From an uncultured Paenibacillus sp. (lineage in GTDB: Bacteria; Bacillota; Bacilli; Paenibacillales; Paenibacillaceae): a stretch of 59,283 bases of DNA. The notes beneath the pieces are model-generated. The model had not been told where the DNA came from. It saw nothing but the letters and a program-made list of their open reading frames with translations, and did not search any database. Where the stretch lies: positions 1 to 59,283 of the forward strand of contig CAKMKL010000013.1 in assembly GCA_927443375.1 (NCBI GenBank), read 5' to 3'. This document shows positions 1 through 8,202 of this stretch, piece by piece. The translations under genes and the position numbers were made by a program. Within the stretch, counting starts at the first letter, position 1, and every line of letters starts with the position of its first letter.

Positions 1-637
1 TTTCCGCAAAACGGGGGTATCTCTTCTCTAACCGCCGCTCATTTCCGAACGGGTCGGGATAGTAATCCACCTCTTGCTCCAGCAGATGGAGTACGGACAG
101 AATCCGGTCTATTGCATATACCTCAATAAACCTCATAGCAGACAGGCGTTCTCCCCTTGCATAGCGGCCCAGCCCCACGTACAGATTGGTTAAGGCTTCG
201 TTTAAAGGAAAGTCCAGGGAATCACTTTTTTGAGAAGGCGGCTGAATTACAGGCTTAGCGATTTCCGTGTTGCCATACAGCGGATCCTTCCATATGACCT
301 GTCCCTCGGTATAGGCGGCCTCGGCCAGCTCCCGTTCCTCGAATACAGCATATTCCCCGTATATTCCGTCCTCGAACAGAATCTTGCATCCTGCCTCTGA
401 ATTCTTAAAGGAATAGGCAAGAGGATGTGCCTCTTCAAGCCAATCCAGCCGGTCAATATATCTGTCCTTCTCCCCCGGCCTCACAATCACAAAGAAATCC
501 AAATCCGAATATTCATCCAGCCGTTCTGTCTCAACCCCAACGGAACCCACCCCTAATAATAAAAGAGCTCCCCCTTTACGTTCGAGCGACTTGCCGATCT
601 CACGAAGCCGCTGTAAAAGCAATTCTGTTCTTAACAT
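1..637 (-). CDS. Nucleotidyltransferase-domain protein (3' end outside window)
   Basis: The frame stays open from an ATG at 635-637 to the window edge, so the C-terminus is missing. The start is fixed by an AGGAGG sequence about 7 bases upstream. The N-terminal part reads GVGSVGVETERLDEYSDLDF, the glycine-serine then spaced D-x-D pattern of the polymerase-beta-like nucleotidyltransferase fold, where the two aspartates bind metal. A helical region follows. The family includes aminoglycoside and lincosamide nucleotidyltransferases and many proteins of unknown role. I cannot assign a substrate, and nothing here proves antibiotic modification. The gene is alone on its strand, about 90 bp downstream of the histidine phosphatase gene. 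Confidence 0.75.
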   Translation of the reverse strand, partial: MLRTELLLQRLREIGKSLERKGGALLLLGVGSVGVETERLDEYSDLDFFVIVRPGEKDRYIDRLDWLEEAHPLAYSFKNSEAGCKILFEDGIYGEYAVFEERELAEAAYTEGQVIWKDPLYGNTEIAKPVIQPPSQKSDSLDFPLNEALTNLYVGLGRYARGERLSAMRFIEVYAIDRILSVLHLLEQEVDYYPDPFGNERRLEKRYPRFAE

Positions 638-726
638 ATCCAATCCTCCTCTATAGGTTGAATGCAAAAAGGGTCCAACCCGCACTTCTCAGCGAGGTTG
701 AACCCTAAGGTTACATTGCCTTTATT

Positions 727-1422
727 CTAGTGATAAATTACCATGTCTAAATTGGGGTTGTCAACCCTATTACCCGCTTCCTGAAGTAAGCCTAACCATT
801 CATCTAAAGTAAACCGGCCTACTACCTCAAAGCCTTTTCCTTGCCCGTTCGGTTTTACGATTACGGTACCCAAATCTGCAATTCCCCCTAATCCAACCCC
901 TTGAGGGAAACTGTGGGCAATGATAATCCGGTTCATCCCGGGGGAAGGCAATACTTCTAATACAGAAGTTAAGTCATTTACAATCCCTTGCTGCCCGGCG
1001 GGAGACAAGGAACCACTTAATTGATATATTCTGACCCAGAACGGATCAGTTTGGACCTTACCCTTACCAAAAGCCAATTCTGCGGTCTCCTTTGCCCGGC
1101 AAAAGGGACTCGCCAGAACCGGAGTCTGGACTGGAATGTGCAGTCTGCGCAGCGCCTCCCCAAATTGAACAGCTTGTCTTCTTCCGGTCTCCGAAAGATT
1201 TCTTTGGGTAGAGCAATCATTGAAATCAATTTCTTCCATGTCCTCTCCTGCTGTAGCCTCTCCGTGCCTGACATAAAGAATATATCCACCCTGACGAAGT
1301 GAATTCAGCAATGAGGGGTCTACCGGCCTTGATTTCAAAATACCTCCTGACGCTTCAACCGGCTGCGTGAGAAACATAAGGATTACGCAAAGGATACCGG
1401 TGATCATATGCCCTTTCATCAT
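727..1422 (-). CDS. Secreted histidine phosphatase family protein
   Basis: The protein has 231 residues. It carries the phosphohistidine RHG motif (YVRHGEA, residues about 50-56) and a second conserved histidine in IIIAHSFPQG, the two histidines of the phosphoglycerate-mutase-like fold. Residues 1-24 are hydrophobic with a basic N-terminus and end in VEA, consistent with a secretion signal. I chose the ATG at 1422 because GGGAG lies about 9 bases upstream. A longer reading to 1500 would overlap the chrA-like gene and put 26 extra residues before the signal peptide. The substrate is unknown. Related exported proteins hydrolyse phosphate monoesters. It lies 46 bp downstream of the ChrA-type gene, possibly in one transcript. 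Confidence 0.8.
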   Translation of the reverse strand: MMKGHMITGILCVILMFLTQPVEASGGILKSRPVDPSLLNSLRQGGYILYVRHGEATAGEDMEEIDFNDCSTQRNLSETGRRQAVQFGEALRRLHIPVQTPVLASPFCRAKETAELAFGKGKVQTDPFWVRIYQLSGSLSPAGQQGIVNDLTSVLEVLPSPGMNRIIIAHSFPQGVGLGGIADLGTVIVKPNGQGKGFEVVGRFTLDEWLGLLQEAGNRVDNPNLDMVIYH

Positions 1423-1468
1423 TTGTATAGCTCCCTTCAGGATCGTAAGCATCAGGACATAGTGTCCC

Positions 1469-2680
1469 TCAAAGGCCCAGCAACATTCCACCTGCTGCAC
1501 CAGCTACCACAACCACCCAAGGGGGCAGCTTCCAGAAGACCAGCATTACAAATAAAATGACAGCCAGCGCAAAATCAAGCGGCCCCAAAATAGCAGTAGT
1601 CCAAAGGGGATCATACCATGCAGCAAGCAGGATACCGACTACAGCGGCGTTGATTCCAATCAAAGCCCCTTGGATCCGCGGGCTGTTTCGTAATCCGTTC
1701 CAAAAAGGAAGCGCACCGATCACAAGAAGAAAAGCTGGCAAGAAAATGCCGAAGGTGGCAACCACTGCCCCAATCATTCCGCTGGCCATGGTCCCAAGGT
1801 AAGCTGCAAAAGTGAACAACGGGCCTGGAACCGCCTGTGTAGCCCCGTAGCCCGCCAAAAATTCCTGTTGGCTAACCCAGCCCGCAGGAACTACTTCGCG
1901 TTCCAAAAGGGGAAGGACGACATGTCCCCCGCCGAACACCAAAGATCCGGAACGGTAAAAGCTGTCAAACATGGCTAACCACCCGGCGTCCCCTGCCCCC
2001 CTGAGAAGAGGCAGTCCTGCCAGCAGCACAAAAAATACAACTAAACAGACGACCCCGAGGGTTCTGCTGATTGGTATTTGCAGATCTGGCGCTGCCTCCG
2101 CAGTTTTTTTTCGATAAAGCCATAAACCTGCTGCTCCGGCAGCAACGATAATGAGGACCTGACTGAATGCCGTTTGCCAAGACAATGTAATAGCTGCTCC
2201 TATGACAGCGATTGTTACCCTATTTCTGTCCGGTGTAAGCTTTTGCCCCATCCCAAGAATAGCCTGGGCAACGATAGCTACCGCTACGATCTTCAGTCCA
2301 TGAATCCACCCCGCACTGCCTATATCATAACCTTGAAGCAGGAAGGCAAACGCAACTAACGCAATGACTGACGGCAAAGTGAAGCCTAGCCACGCCACAA
2401 TCCCCCCAAGCAGACCCGCTCTTACAACACCTATTCCAATTCCAACCTGACTACTCGCTGGACCGGGCAGGAATTGACAAAGAGCTACAAGGTCAGCATA
2501 GCTGCGTTCATCCAACCATTTTCGGCGGCGTATGTATTCATTATGAAAGTACCCCAGATGGGCAACCGGCCCCCCAAAAGAGGTGAAGCCCAATTTGGCT
2601 GAAACCGTCAGCACTTCTAAAAGTGCGCCTAACCTCCCTTTCTGAGTATCTTTCTGCGCTTCCTGCTGACCCGTTTGCAT
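1469..2680 (-). CDS. chrA: ChrA-type chromate/anion transporter, full-length two-domain form
   Basis: A membrane protein of 403 residues with two homologous halves, as in long-chain CHR family transporters. The first half has FTSFGGPVAHLGYF and the second has SLVFGGGHVVLPLLE, the duplicated glycine-rich family signatures. About ten to twelve hydrophobic segments are visible. Members export chromate or related oxyanions across the cytoplasmic membrane, but many have no tested substrate. The start is set at 2680 because AAGGAG lies about 10 bases upstream, while the ATG at 2704 has none. Bacilli often split this protein into two short genes; here it is a single chain. Confidence 0.88.
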   Translation of the reverse strand: MQTGQQEAQKDTQKGRLGALLEVLTVSAKLGFTSFGGPVAHLGYFHNEYIRRRKWLDERSYADLVALCQFLPGPASSQVGIGIGVVRAGLLGGIVAWLGFTLPSVIALVAFAFLLQGYDIGSAGWIHGLKIVAVAIVAQAILGMGQKLTPDRNRVTIAVIGAAITLSWQTAFSQVLIIVAAGAAGLWLYRKKTAEAAPDLQIPISRTLGVVCLVVFFVLLAGLPLLRGAGDAGWLAMFDSFYRSGSLVFGGGHVVLPLLEREVVPAGWVSQQEFLAGYGATQAVPGPLFTFAAYLGTMASGMIGAVVATFGIFLPAFLLVIGALPFWNGLRNSPRIQGALIGINAAVVGILLAAWYDPLWTTAILGPLDFALAVILFVMLVFWKLPPWVVVVAGAAGGMLLGL

Positions 2681-2830
2681 ATCGTCACCGCTCCTTTGCT
2701 GCAATAACCACGTTCTCTATCTATAGGGAACAACATAAGGGGACTTAAATGTTCAAACTATTATGACACTTGTATATGTGGTGTACACCTGATTTTGGTT
2801 AAAATACGGTTAAGTTATTGTACACAATCC

Positions 2831-4432
2831 TCACAATTCCCGAAACAGCCTCTCCCCATCCCGCTTCATAGATCTATATAACCCCAAACTCACACCAATC
2901 ATAATTACGGCGGCTCCAAGCATGATAACCTTGCCGTCCACACTCGTCAGCAGAATCGAAAGTCCTGCCGGAACAAGCAAACTAATAATTCCGATCAGCA
3001 TTGCCACCAGCACCGCCGCACTCTGCTTAACCACCTGAACCTCACTTGTCCACTCCAGCTTAGGCAGTTTCAGGTTAATCATAACGCCTATCAGCGCAGA
3101 ATAGCAGGCGAATATTATTGGGATTACGAGCAGTAAGAGGCTGTCCATCCACCCTGTCCGCAGCGATATTATCAGTAGTACACAGCTTATAACCGTGATA
3201 GGTACGGTAATGGTAAGATTTACAGCAACCTTGGCGAGCAGGATGATGTGCTTAGGTACGGGAGAGCTTTTGAGTATCCAAAGATTATTGCCTTCCAGAG
3301 AAATGGAGCTTGAGGTTGTGCAGCTTAAAGCTATGAACATGGAGACGAAGACAGGCGCCAGTGTATTCAAGTAATGCTGCAGCTCAGGAATTTCGGCCAG
3401 CTCTCCCAGCTGCTCCGGGCTGATGAACAACAGGGAAACCGACGACATCAATAACAGAACCATGCCAATGCTTGTATTCAAAATATAATTGGAGGAACTA
3501 AAATAGCGGCGCAGCTCCTTCTGATACAGAGCGTGAAATAGTGTGGATGCCTTTAAAGGCTTCATTGTATATTTACCGCCTGCATGGCTGGTCATTAGAC
3601 CTGTATGAATCGCTTTATAACGTGACCCTAGTACGGCAGCAAAGATTACAAAGGACAGCACCGGTAACAAAATAAATAAAATAAATGAATCTATCCGGTA
3701 GTTGCAGACAGCATCGACATACATAGCTGTGAGCGGATATAGCTTATAGATCATATCTGCCAGTCCGGTGCCCAGATCAGCAAATTCTTCCTGACCGTTA
3801 CCGTTCAGCGTAAATGAACCTGCCATGAACGCAATCACCGCGGCAAAGGTTAGGACAAGGCTGATCATCCGGCTGGCCCGGAAACGGGAAGAAAACCAGC
3901 TGATGAGCGCACCAATCACGGTTGCTGCAATAATCGGGACGAATGGAATACACAGCATTGCCGGCAGAAAAAGCAAATAATAATACGCCTCCGGATGTGC
4001 TTGAAGCGCATATACCGCACCTGCCGGCAGCATCACCATTAACGTAAAAAACAAATTCAGCACATAGAGCTGGAGAATACGGCTTGCAACCACATGGCTC
4101 GTCTTTACCGGCAGCGACATCACCAAATCGTAGTCCTTATAGCTGAACAAGACTCCGCTTGCCTTATAAACCGTCGTGAAGAACCCTACCATTGAAGTAA
4201 CAGCCATCATAATGGCCAGCAGCAGTTCCAACCGGCCTATCTGTTCAAAAGCCAGTGCCATTGCATAGCTGTATCCAAATGAAAAAACCGCAATCATCAG
4301 CACTCCAATGAATATAGCGATACTTAGCAGCAGCAATTTGCGTCTTTCCCTCACCTCTTGGGTATGCAGGGCTTTATTCAAGCCGAAGGCAGAGAGCAGC
4401 TGGATCTTCGTTAATCTCCAGATATTAATCAT
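2831..4432 (-). CDS. ABC transporter permease (exporter type)
   Basis: A membrane protein of 533 residues with roughly twelve hydrophobic segments in two clusters and no substrate-binding domain. It is translated directly after the ATPase gene: its ATG at 4432 overlaps the ATPase stop by 8 bases, so the two are translationally coupled and form one transporter. The ATPase is of the CcmA/Nat type, which usually drives export or membrane remodelling. The length and segment layout resemble large permeases next to such ATPases in Paenibacillus and Bacillus, but the substrate cannot be read from the sequence. Confidence 0.85.
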   Translation of the reverse strand: MINIWRLTKIQLLSAFGLNKALHTQEVRERRKLLLLSIAIFIGVLMIAVFSFGYSYAMALAFEQIGRLELLLAIMMAVTSMVGFFTTVYKASGVLFSYKDYDLVMSLPVKTSHVVASRILQLYVLNLFFTLMVMLPAGAVYALQAHPEAYYYLLFLPAMLCIPFVPIIAATVIGALISWFSSRFRASRMISLVLTFAAVIAFMAGSFTLNGNGQEEFADLGTGLADMIYKLYPLTAMYVDAVCNYRIDSFILFILLPVLSFVIFAAVLGSRYKAIHTGLMTSHAGGKYTMKPLKASTLFHALYQKELRRYFSSSNYILNTSIGMVLLLMSSVSLLFISPEQLGELAEIPELQHYLNTLAPVFVSMFIALSCTTSSSISLEGNNLWILKSSPVPKHIILLAKVAVNLTITVPITVISCVLLIISLRTGWMDSLLLLVIPIIFACYSALIGVMINLKLPKLEWTSEVQVVKQSAAVLVAMLIGIISLLVPAGLSILLTSVDGKVIMLGAAVIMIGVSLGLYRSMKRDGERLFREL

Positions 4433-5138
4433 TATCGATCAGCTCCATGAATACATCCTCCAGGCTGTTCTTACCCTTAACTTCTTCCGTCTTGCCGTGG
4501 GCGATCAGCTGGCCTCCCTTGATGATGGCGATCTTATTGCAGAGCTTCTCTGCCGTATCCAGCACATGTGTGGAGAAAAAAATCGCACTGCCCTCACTAC
4601 ACAGCTCAGCCATGATTGTTTTTAGCATATGGGCAGCCTTGGGATCAAGTCCCACGAAGGGTTCGTCTAATACCAGCAGCTTCGGTTTATGAATGAGCGC
4701 CGAAATGATCGCCAGCTTCTGCTTCATCCCATGAGAATACGATGAGATCATATCGCCGAGATGCGCAGTCATCTGAAAAGCATCGCTGTATTGTCGAATG
4801 AGCCGCTCACGGTCCGCTTTGGATACACTAAAGAGATCGCCGATAAAATTGAGGTACTGGATCCCGGTAAGATGTTCGTACAGGTCCGGATTGTCAGGAA
4901 TATACGCGATACGGGACTTGCAGGCTAACGGGTCTTTTTTCATCGAAATCCCGTCAATTTCAATCTCTCCCTCTTCAAAATCAAGCACACCCACTACCGC
5001 CCGGATGGTCGTCGTCTTGCCTGCACCGTTATGTCCAATGAAGCCGTAAATGTCTCCCCGCTCGACCACTAAGTTCAGGTCATGTACTGCTTTTTTTCCG
5101 CCTTTATAGCTCTTGGTAAAATGTCTGATGGTAAGCAT
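4425..5138 (-). CDS. ABC transporter ATP-binding protein
   Basis: A cytoplasmic ATPase of 237 residues. It shows Walker A GHNGAGKTT (residues 35-43), the signature SYSHGMKQKL (about 133-142), Walker B LLVLDEP (about 154-160) and a switch histidine in FFSTHVLDTAEKL. It is of the CcmA/drug-exporter class. It is the first gene of a two-gene unit, and the permease begins inside its last codons. A purine-rich GAAGAGGTGAAGGAAC ribosome-binding site lies just before the ATG. Confidence 0.92.
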   Translation of the reverse strand: MLTIRHFTKSYKGGKKAVHDLNLVVERGDIYGFIGHNGAGKTTTIRAVVGVLDFEEGEIEIDGISMKKDPLACKSRIAYIPDNPDLYEHLTGIQYLNFIGDLFSVSKADRERLIRQYSDAFQMTAHLGDMISSYSHGMKQKLAIISALIHKPKLLVLDEPFVGLDPKAAHMLKTIMAELCSEGSAIFFSTHVLDTAEKLCNKIAIIKGGQLIAHGKTEEVKGKNSLEDVFMELIDND

Positions 5139-5298
5139 GTTCCTTCACCTCTTCCTGACTGTTAGCAAATAATCATTATACGTACAGCATAGGGTAAACG
5201 TTCATTGAAGAATAAACAATCATATCTGGAAACCTTTTTGTCCGATTGCACGTCTATGAGCTCAAATAAACCACAAACTACATCACGAGGTGAAGAAA

Positions 5299-6330
5299 TT
5301 GAAAAAAACATTCAAGCTTGTTACACTATCCGCCGCCGCTGCTCTGGCGCTAACTTTTGCCGGACAACAATTCGCTTCCGCTGCAGCCTTTACAGATTTA
5401 AATAACGTCCCCGGTAAAGAGAAGATCATCGCTCTGCAAAATAGCGGCCTGATCAAAGGGATCAGCGCCTCCCAGTTCGGCCCGCATATTCCCATCTCGG
5501 AAGCTGAAGGGGTTCAAATGATCGTTAATAGCCTAGGACTGAATCTAGATCTGATCCGATTCGTTAAGGAGCCCAAGGCTTCGGACTATTTTGCCAATGC
5601 CAATGATTCTGCCTGGTACGCGCAGGCCCTCATTATTGCTGCTGTCCACGGACTGGACCTGCCGGCGGATTTGAAGCCGGGCCAGAAGTTAACACGCGAG
5701 GAATTCACGCATCAGCTGATTGATGCGATCGAAACCAGCGGCCGTCTGCCGATGATCAAGCCAGTCGTTGTGGAATTCAAAGATCAGGACCAAGTGAAGG
5801 CGGATTATTCCGGTTCGATCCAGCGCGCCCTGAACTACGGTGTTGTGCAGCTGGATGCAAACGGGAAATTTAACCCGCAGCAGACAATCACCCGGGCTGA
5901 AGCAGCCGTAGCCATCAGCAATGCGCTGGAATACCTGAAGGCTCACCCGGCACCTGAAGCTGCAAGCGAGATCCTTACGGCTGAACAGGCTGTTCAATTG
6001 ATCAAAGAAGCCGCAGGAGCTGAAGCTGGCCTGCAGATCAAGATTGCTCCCGCTTCCAGCATGAGCCGTGAATCCTTCACTTACCTGCTGGTTCATACGC
6101 TGCAAACAAGCGGTCAGCTGCCGATGATTAAGCTAAACCCGGTGGAGATCAAAGATAATAATGAGATCGACCTCTTGAACTCAGGGGCCATTCAGACGGC
6201 GATTGCCCTCAAGATCGTGAGCCTGGACGCAGACGGCAATTTCCATCCAAAAGACAGGATCACCCGTGCAGACGCTGCCGCCATGGTCAGCCAAGTCCAT
6301 GAGCTCCTGAAAAAATCCTCAACTAAATAG
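5299..6330 (+). CDS. Exported S-layer-homology-like protein with internal duplication
   Basis: The start is best placed at TTG 5299 because GAGGTGA lies 5-7 bases upstream. The in-frame GTG at 5290 has no ribosome-binding site. The protein then has 343 residues and begins with a clear signal peptide (basic start, alanine-leucine core, cleavage near ASAAA). It contains SLH-type segments, which usually bind secondary cell-wall polymers. Residues about 130-220 and about 255-340 are a duplication: each has a TSGxLPMIK stretch, then a D-A/D-x-G-x-F-x-P turn and an ITRA(E/D)AA helix. No catalytic domain is visible. A role at the cell envelope is likely; the exact function is unknown. Confidence 0.78.
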   Translation: MKKTFKLVTLSAAAALALTFAGQQFASAAAFTDLNNVPGKEKIIALQNSGLIKGISASQFGPHIPISEAEGVQMIVNSLGLNLDLIRFVKEPKASDYFANANDSAWYAQALIIAAVHGLDLPADLKPGQKLTREEFTHQLIDAIETSGRLPMIKPVVVEFKDQDQVKADYSGSIQRALNYGVVQLDANGKFNPQQTITRAEAAVAISNALEYLKAHPAPEAASEILTAEQAVQLIKEAAGAEAGLQIKIAPASSMSRESFTYLLVHTLQTSGQLPMIKLNPVEIKDNNEIDLLNSGAIQTAIALKIVSLDADGNFHPKDRITRADAAAMVSQVHELLKKSSTK

Positions 6331-6351
6331 GAAGTCCTCCCTGGTTGTTCA

Positions 6352-6393
6352 AAAGAGGCCAGACCGTTACTTGCTGACGGCCTGGCCTCTTTA
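6352..6393. terminator. Bidirectional intrinsic terminator
   Basis: A 16-bp stem with one mismatch (AAAGAGGCCAGACCGT with ACGGCCTGGCCTCTTT) and a 9-10 base loop, with A-rich and T-rich flanks on the two sides. It separates the convergent SLH-like gene and fabZ and can serve both. Confidence 0.85.
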
Positions 6394-6399
6394 TTGTGA

Positions 6400-6825
6400 T
6401 TATCCACTGAAGGCGAACATAATCTCCGCCTGACATACCAGCTCACCATCTACCGTAGCGGTGCCTGTTCCTTTTACAATCTGCCCCTTCACCCGGGTCA
6501 CTTCAAATTCAAGGCGCAGCTGATCTCCGGGTCTGACCTGGCGCTTGAACCGGCAATTATCGATACCGGTCAGCAGCCCGATCCGTCCGCTGTTCCCTTC
6601 GGAACTGGACATCGCAACGCCGCTGGTCTGTGCCAGTGCTTCTACGATCAGCACTCCTGGCATCACTGGGTATTGCGGAAAGTGCCCGCTGAAGAACGGC
6701 TCGTTGATCGTCACATTTTTAAGACCGACTGCTCTTTTCCCCTCTTCAAGCTCCGTGATTCTATCGATCAGCAGAAAAGGATAGCGGTGCGGAAGTCTGT
6801 CTTGGATCTGATGGATATCTAGCAT
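6400..6825 (-). CDS. fabZ: 3-hydroxyacyl-ACP dehydratase FabZ
   Basis: FabZ removes water from (3R)-hydroxyacyl-ACP in fatty-acid elongation in the cytoplasm. The protein has 141 residues, the usual size. It shows [12 protein letters not shown] at the N-terminus, the catalytic histidine in [14 protein letters not shown] (about residue 48) and the catalytic glutamate in VEALAQ (about residue 62). I use the ATG at 6825, which matches the normal FabZ N-terminus and has GAGAGGGG about 12 bases upstream. The ATG at 6864 would add 13 residues and sits where transcription probably begins. It stands alone, away from other fatty-acid genes. Confidence 0.93.
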   Translation of the reverse strand: MLDIHQIQDRLPHRYPFLLIDRITELEEGKRAVGLKNVTINEPFFSGHFPQYPVMPGVLIVEALAQTSGVAMSSSEGNSGRIGLLTGIDNCRFKRQVRPGDQLRLEFEVTRVKGQIVKGTGTATVDGELVCQAEIMFAFSG

Positions 6826-6869
6826 ACGTGGATGGAACCCCTCTCGGTCAGTTATATTCATCATTCTAG

Positions 6870-6900
6870 ATTATAGCGGGAAAATATCCCTATAATTCAA
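6870..6900 (-). promoter_or_regulatory. Possible fabZ promoter formed partly by a repeat unit
   Basis: On the minus strand, TTGAAT (6895-6900) and a perfect TATAAT (6870-6875) are 19 bases apart, slightly longer than ideal. The spacer is the palindromic core of the first hairpin repeat of the adjacent array. The predicted start falls near 6864, supporting translation of fabZ from 6825. Confidence 0.45.
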
Positions 6901-7057
6901 TAATTTTATACCAAATTTGGATATTAGGGTGAAAAAGTCCCTCTAAATCCTCGAATTAGCTAAAAGTGCGCCATAATAGAGATATTAGCGGGAGAAAATC
7001 CCGCTAGCTACCATCACGATCCTTCCCGGAGGAAATTAGCGGGAGTAAATCCCGCTA
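6872..7057. repeat. Array of four palindromic hairpin repeats, 51-bp spacing
   Basis: Four imperfect palindromes lie in the 342-bp gap between fabZ and the next gene. The last two are perfect 8-bp stems: TAGCGGGA at 6986-6993 with TCCCGCTA at 6999-7006, and TAGCGGGA at 7037-7044 with TCCCGCTA at 7050-7057, each with a 5-base purine-rich loop. The first two are degenerate (6872-6894 and 6924-6946). The TAG at the start of each core lies at 6874, 6925, 6986 and 7037, giving spacings of 51, 61 and 51. The last unit is preceded by GGAGGAAAT, which also appears in the reverse complement of the 51-bp tandem repeat at 47079. There is no coding potential. Confidence 0.8.
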
Positions 7058-7167
7058 CCACGCCTCCATCTAGTTATTTCTCCAATAGTTTCATTTTTCT
7101 AATCACACAAATGTAATTATATAGTAAAATTAGCATAAGTAATTTGTTGAACAGGAAGGTGAAAAAG

Positions 7168-7673
7168 ATGAACTGGATTCAGATCGCGGTAATTACCGCA
7201 TGCATCCTGGCATTTCAGACAATCGGCGGACAAATTCACTGGAACGATAATACAAGCACCACCGCGATATCATCTGTTAGTGCAACCGGGACTGCCGTAA
7301 ATAAAAAAATGAATGAACTTCAATCGAAATTAAATTGGGACTGACTAAAGAGGAGATACAATCATTATTCACAGAAAAATTTGAGATCGCACATAACAGT
7401 GATTCAGAAAATGGAAGTGACTCTTATTGGAAATATGAATATTTCAAAGTACCCGGTTATGACCGTCCGGATGATCTTCCAGATCATGCCGATCATGTTA
7501 TTGATTACGTCGCGCTGGTTAACAAGCAGATTGGGGCTTATTTATATATGGAGTGGAAAAACAACAAATTAAGTTTGTATTCCATAGCGTATGTTAATCC
7601 TAAGGATAATGAAGTTCATCTATATGTTATGAACCATGACGGAACGGTTTCAGATCGTCCCGTTAGCCCATGA
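7168..7673 (+). pseudogene. Small exported or membrane-anchored protein, frameshifted
   Basis: Translation from ATG 7168 (AGGAAGGTGA upstream) gives an N-terminal hydrophobic segment, WIQIAVITACILAFQTIGG, and runs to a stop at 7342-7344. A second frame open from about 7335 continues as GLTKEEIQSLFTEKFEIA to a stop at 7673. The two parts read naturally as one protein of about 168 residues if one base is added in the run AAATTAAATTGGG (7328-7339), and the second part has no ribosome-binding site. The product would be a hydrophilic domain behind one membrane anchor or signal. I do not recognise the family. The 3' end overlaps the convergent GNAT gene by 24 bp. Confidence 0.65.
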
Positions 7674-8197
7674 TAGATTAATCATTCCGTAATACACCAG
7701 ATCCTCATACCGCTCTTCTTTCCGCACATGCTCTCTCAGTACCCCTTCTTGCTCCATACCTATTTTGCGCATCACACTTCCAGAAGCCGGATTAGAGCCA
7801 AAGTAACGCGCGAATACTTTATGGTACTTTTGTTCATCAAAAGCAAATTTCAGTACTGCCTGCGCTGCTTCTGTAGCATAGCCGTTTCCCCAGAATATCT
7901 CACCGATCCAATAAGCCAGTTCACCGTTATGGAAATTCTGGTTATTAGACAGCGCTATCGCACCATACAATTCACCGCTTGCCTTGTCTGTGATTGCAAA
8001 TTCATAAGATGTGCAGGCATTAAAGTTGGCTGAGTGATGCCCAATCCATGATAATGCATCTTTCAGGGCATACGGATAAGGCAGGTACAATGTATTCTTA
8101 TAAATGTTGTAGTTGTTGCAAAGTGCAGTAACTGCTGCCGCATCAGACGGGATGAATAATCTTAGCAGCAGCCGATCCGTAAGAATTGTTCGGTCAA
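7650..8197 (-). pseudogene. GNAT acetyltransferase (RimJ/RimL type) with damaged 5' end
   Basis: The open frame encodes a GNAT domain with YWIGEIFWGNGYATEAA (the acetyl-CoA-binding region, usually R/Q-x-x-G-x-G/A) and NPASGSVMRKIGMEQEG, typical of RimJ/RimL-like N-acetyltransferases. The family N-terminus (ILTDRLLLRLF) is encoded in the same frame from about 8186, but no start codon precedes it before a stop. A TTG at 8197 followed by codons for TE joins that frame only if one base is restored between 8197 and 8186. The gene therefore looks broken by a single-base deletion, or it uses an unusual start such as ATT 8186. It lies directly downstream of the MATE gene. Confidence 0.65.
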
Positions 8198-8202
8198 CGT
8201 TG

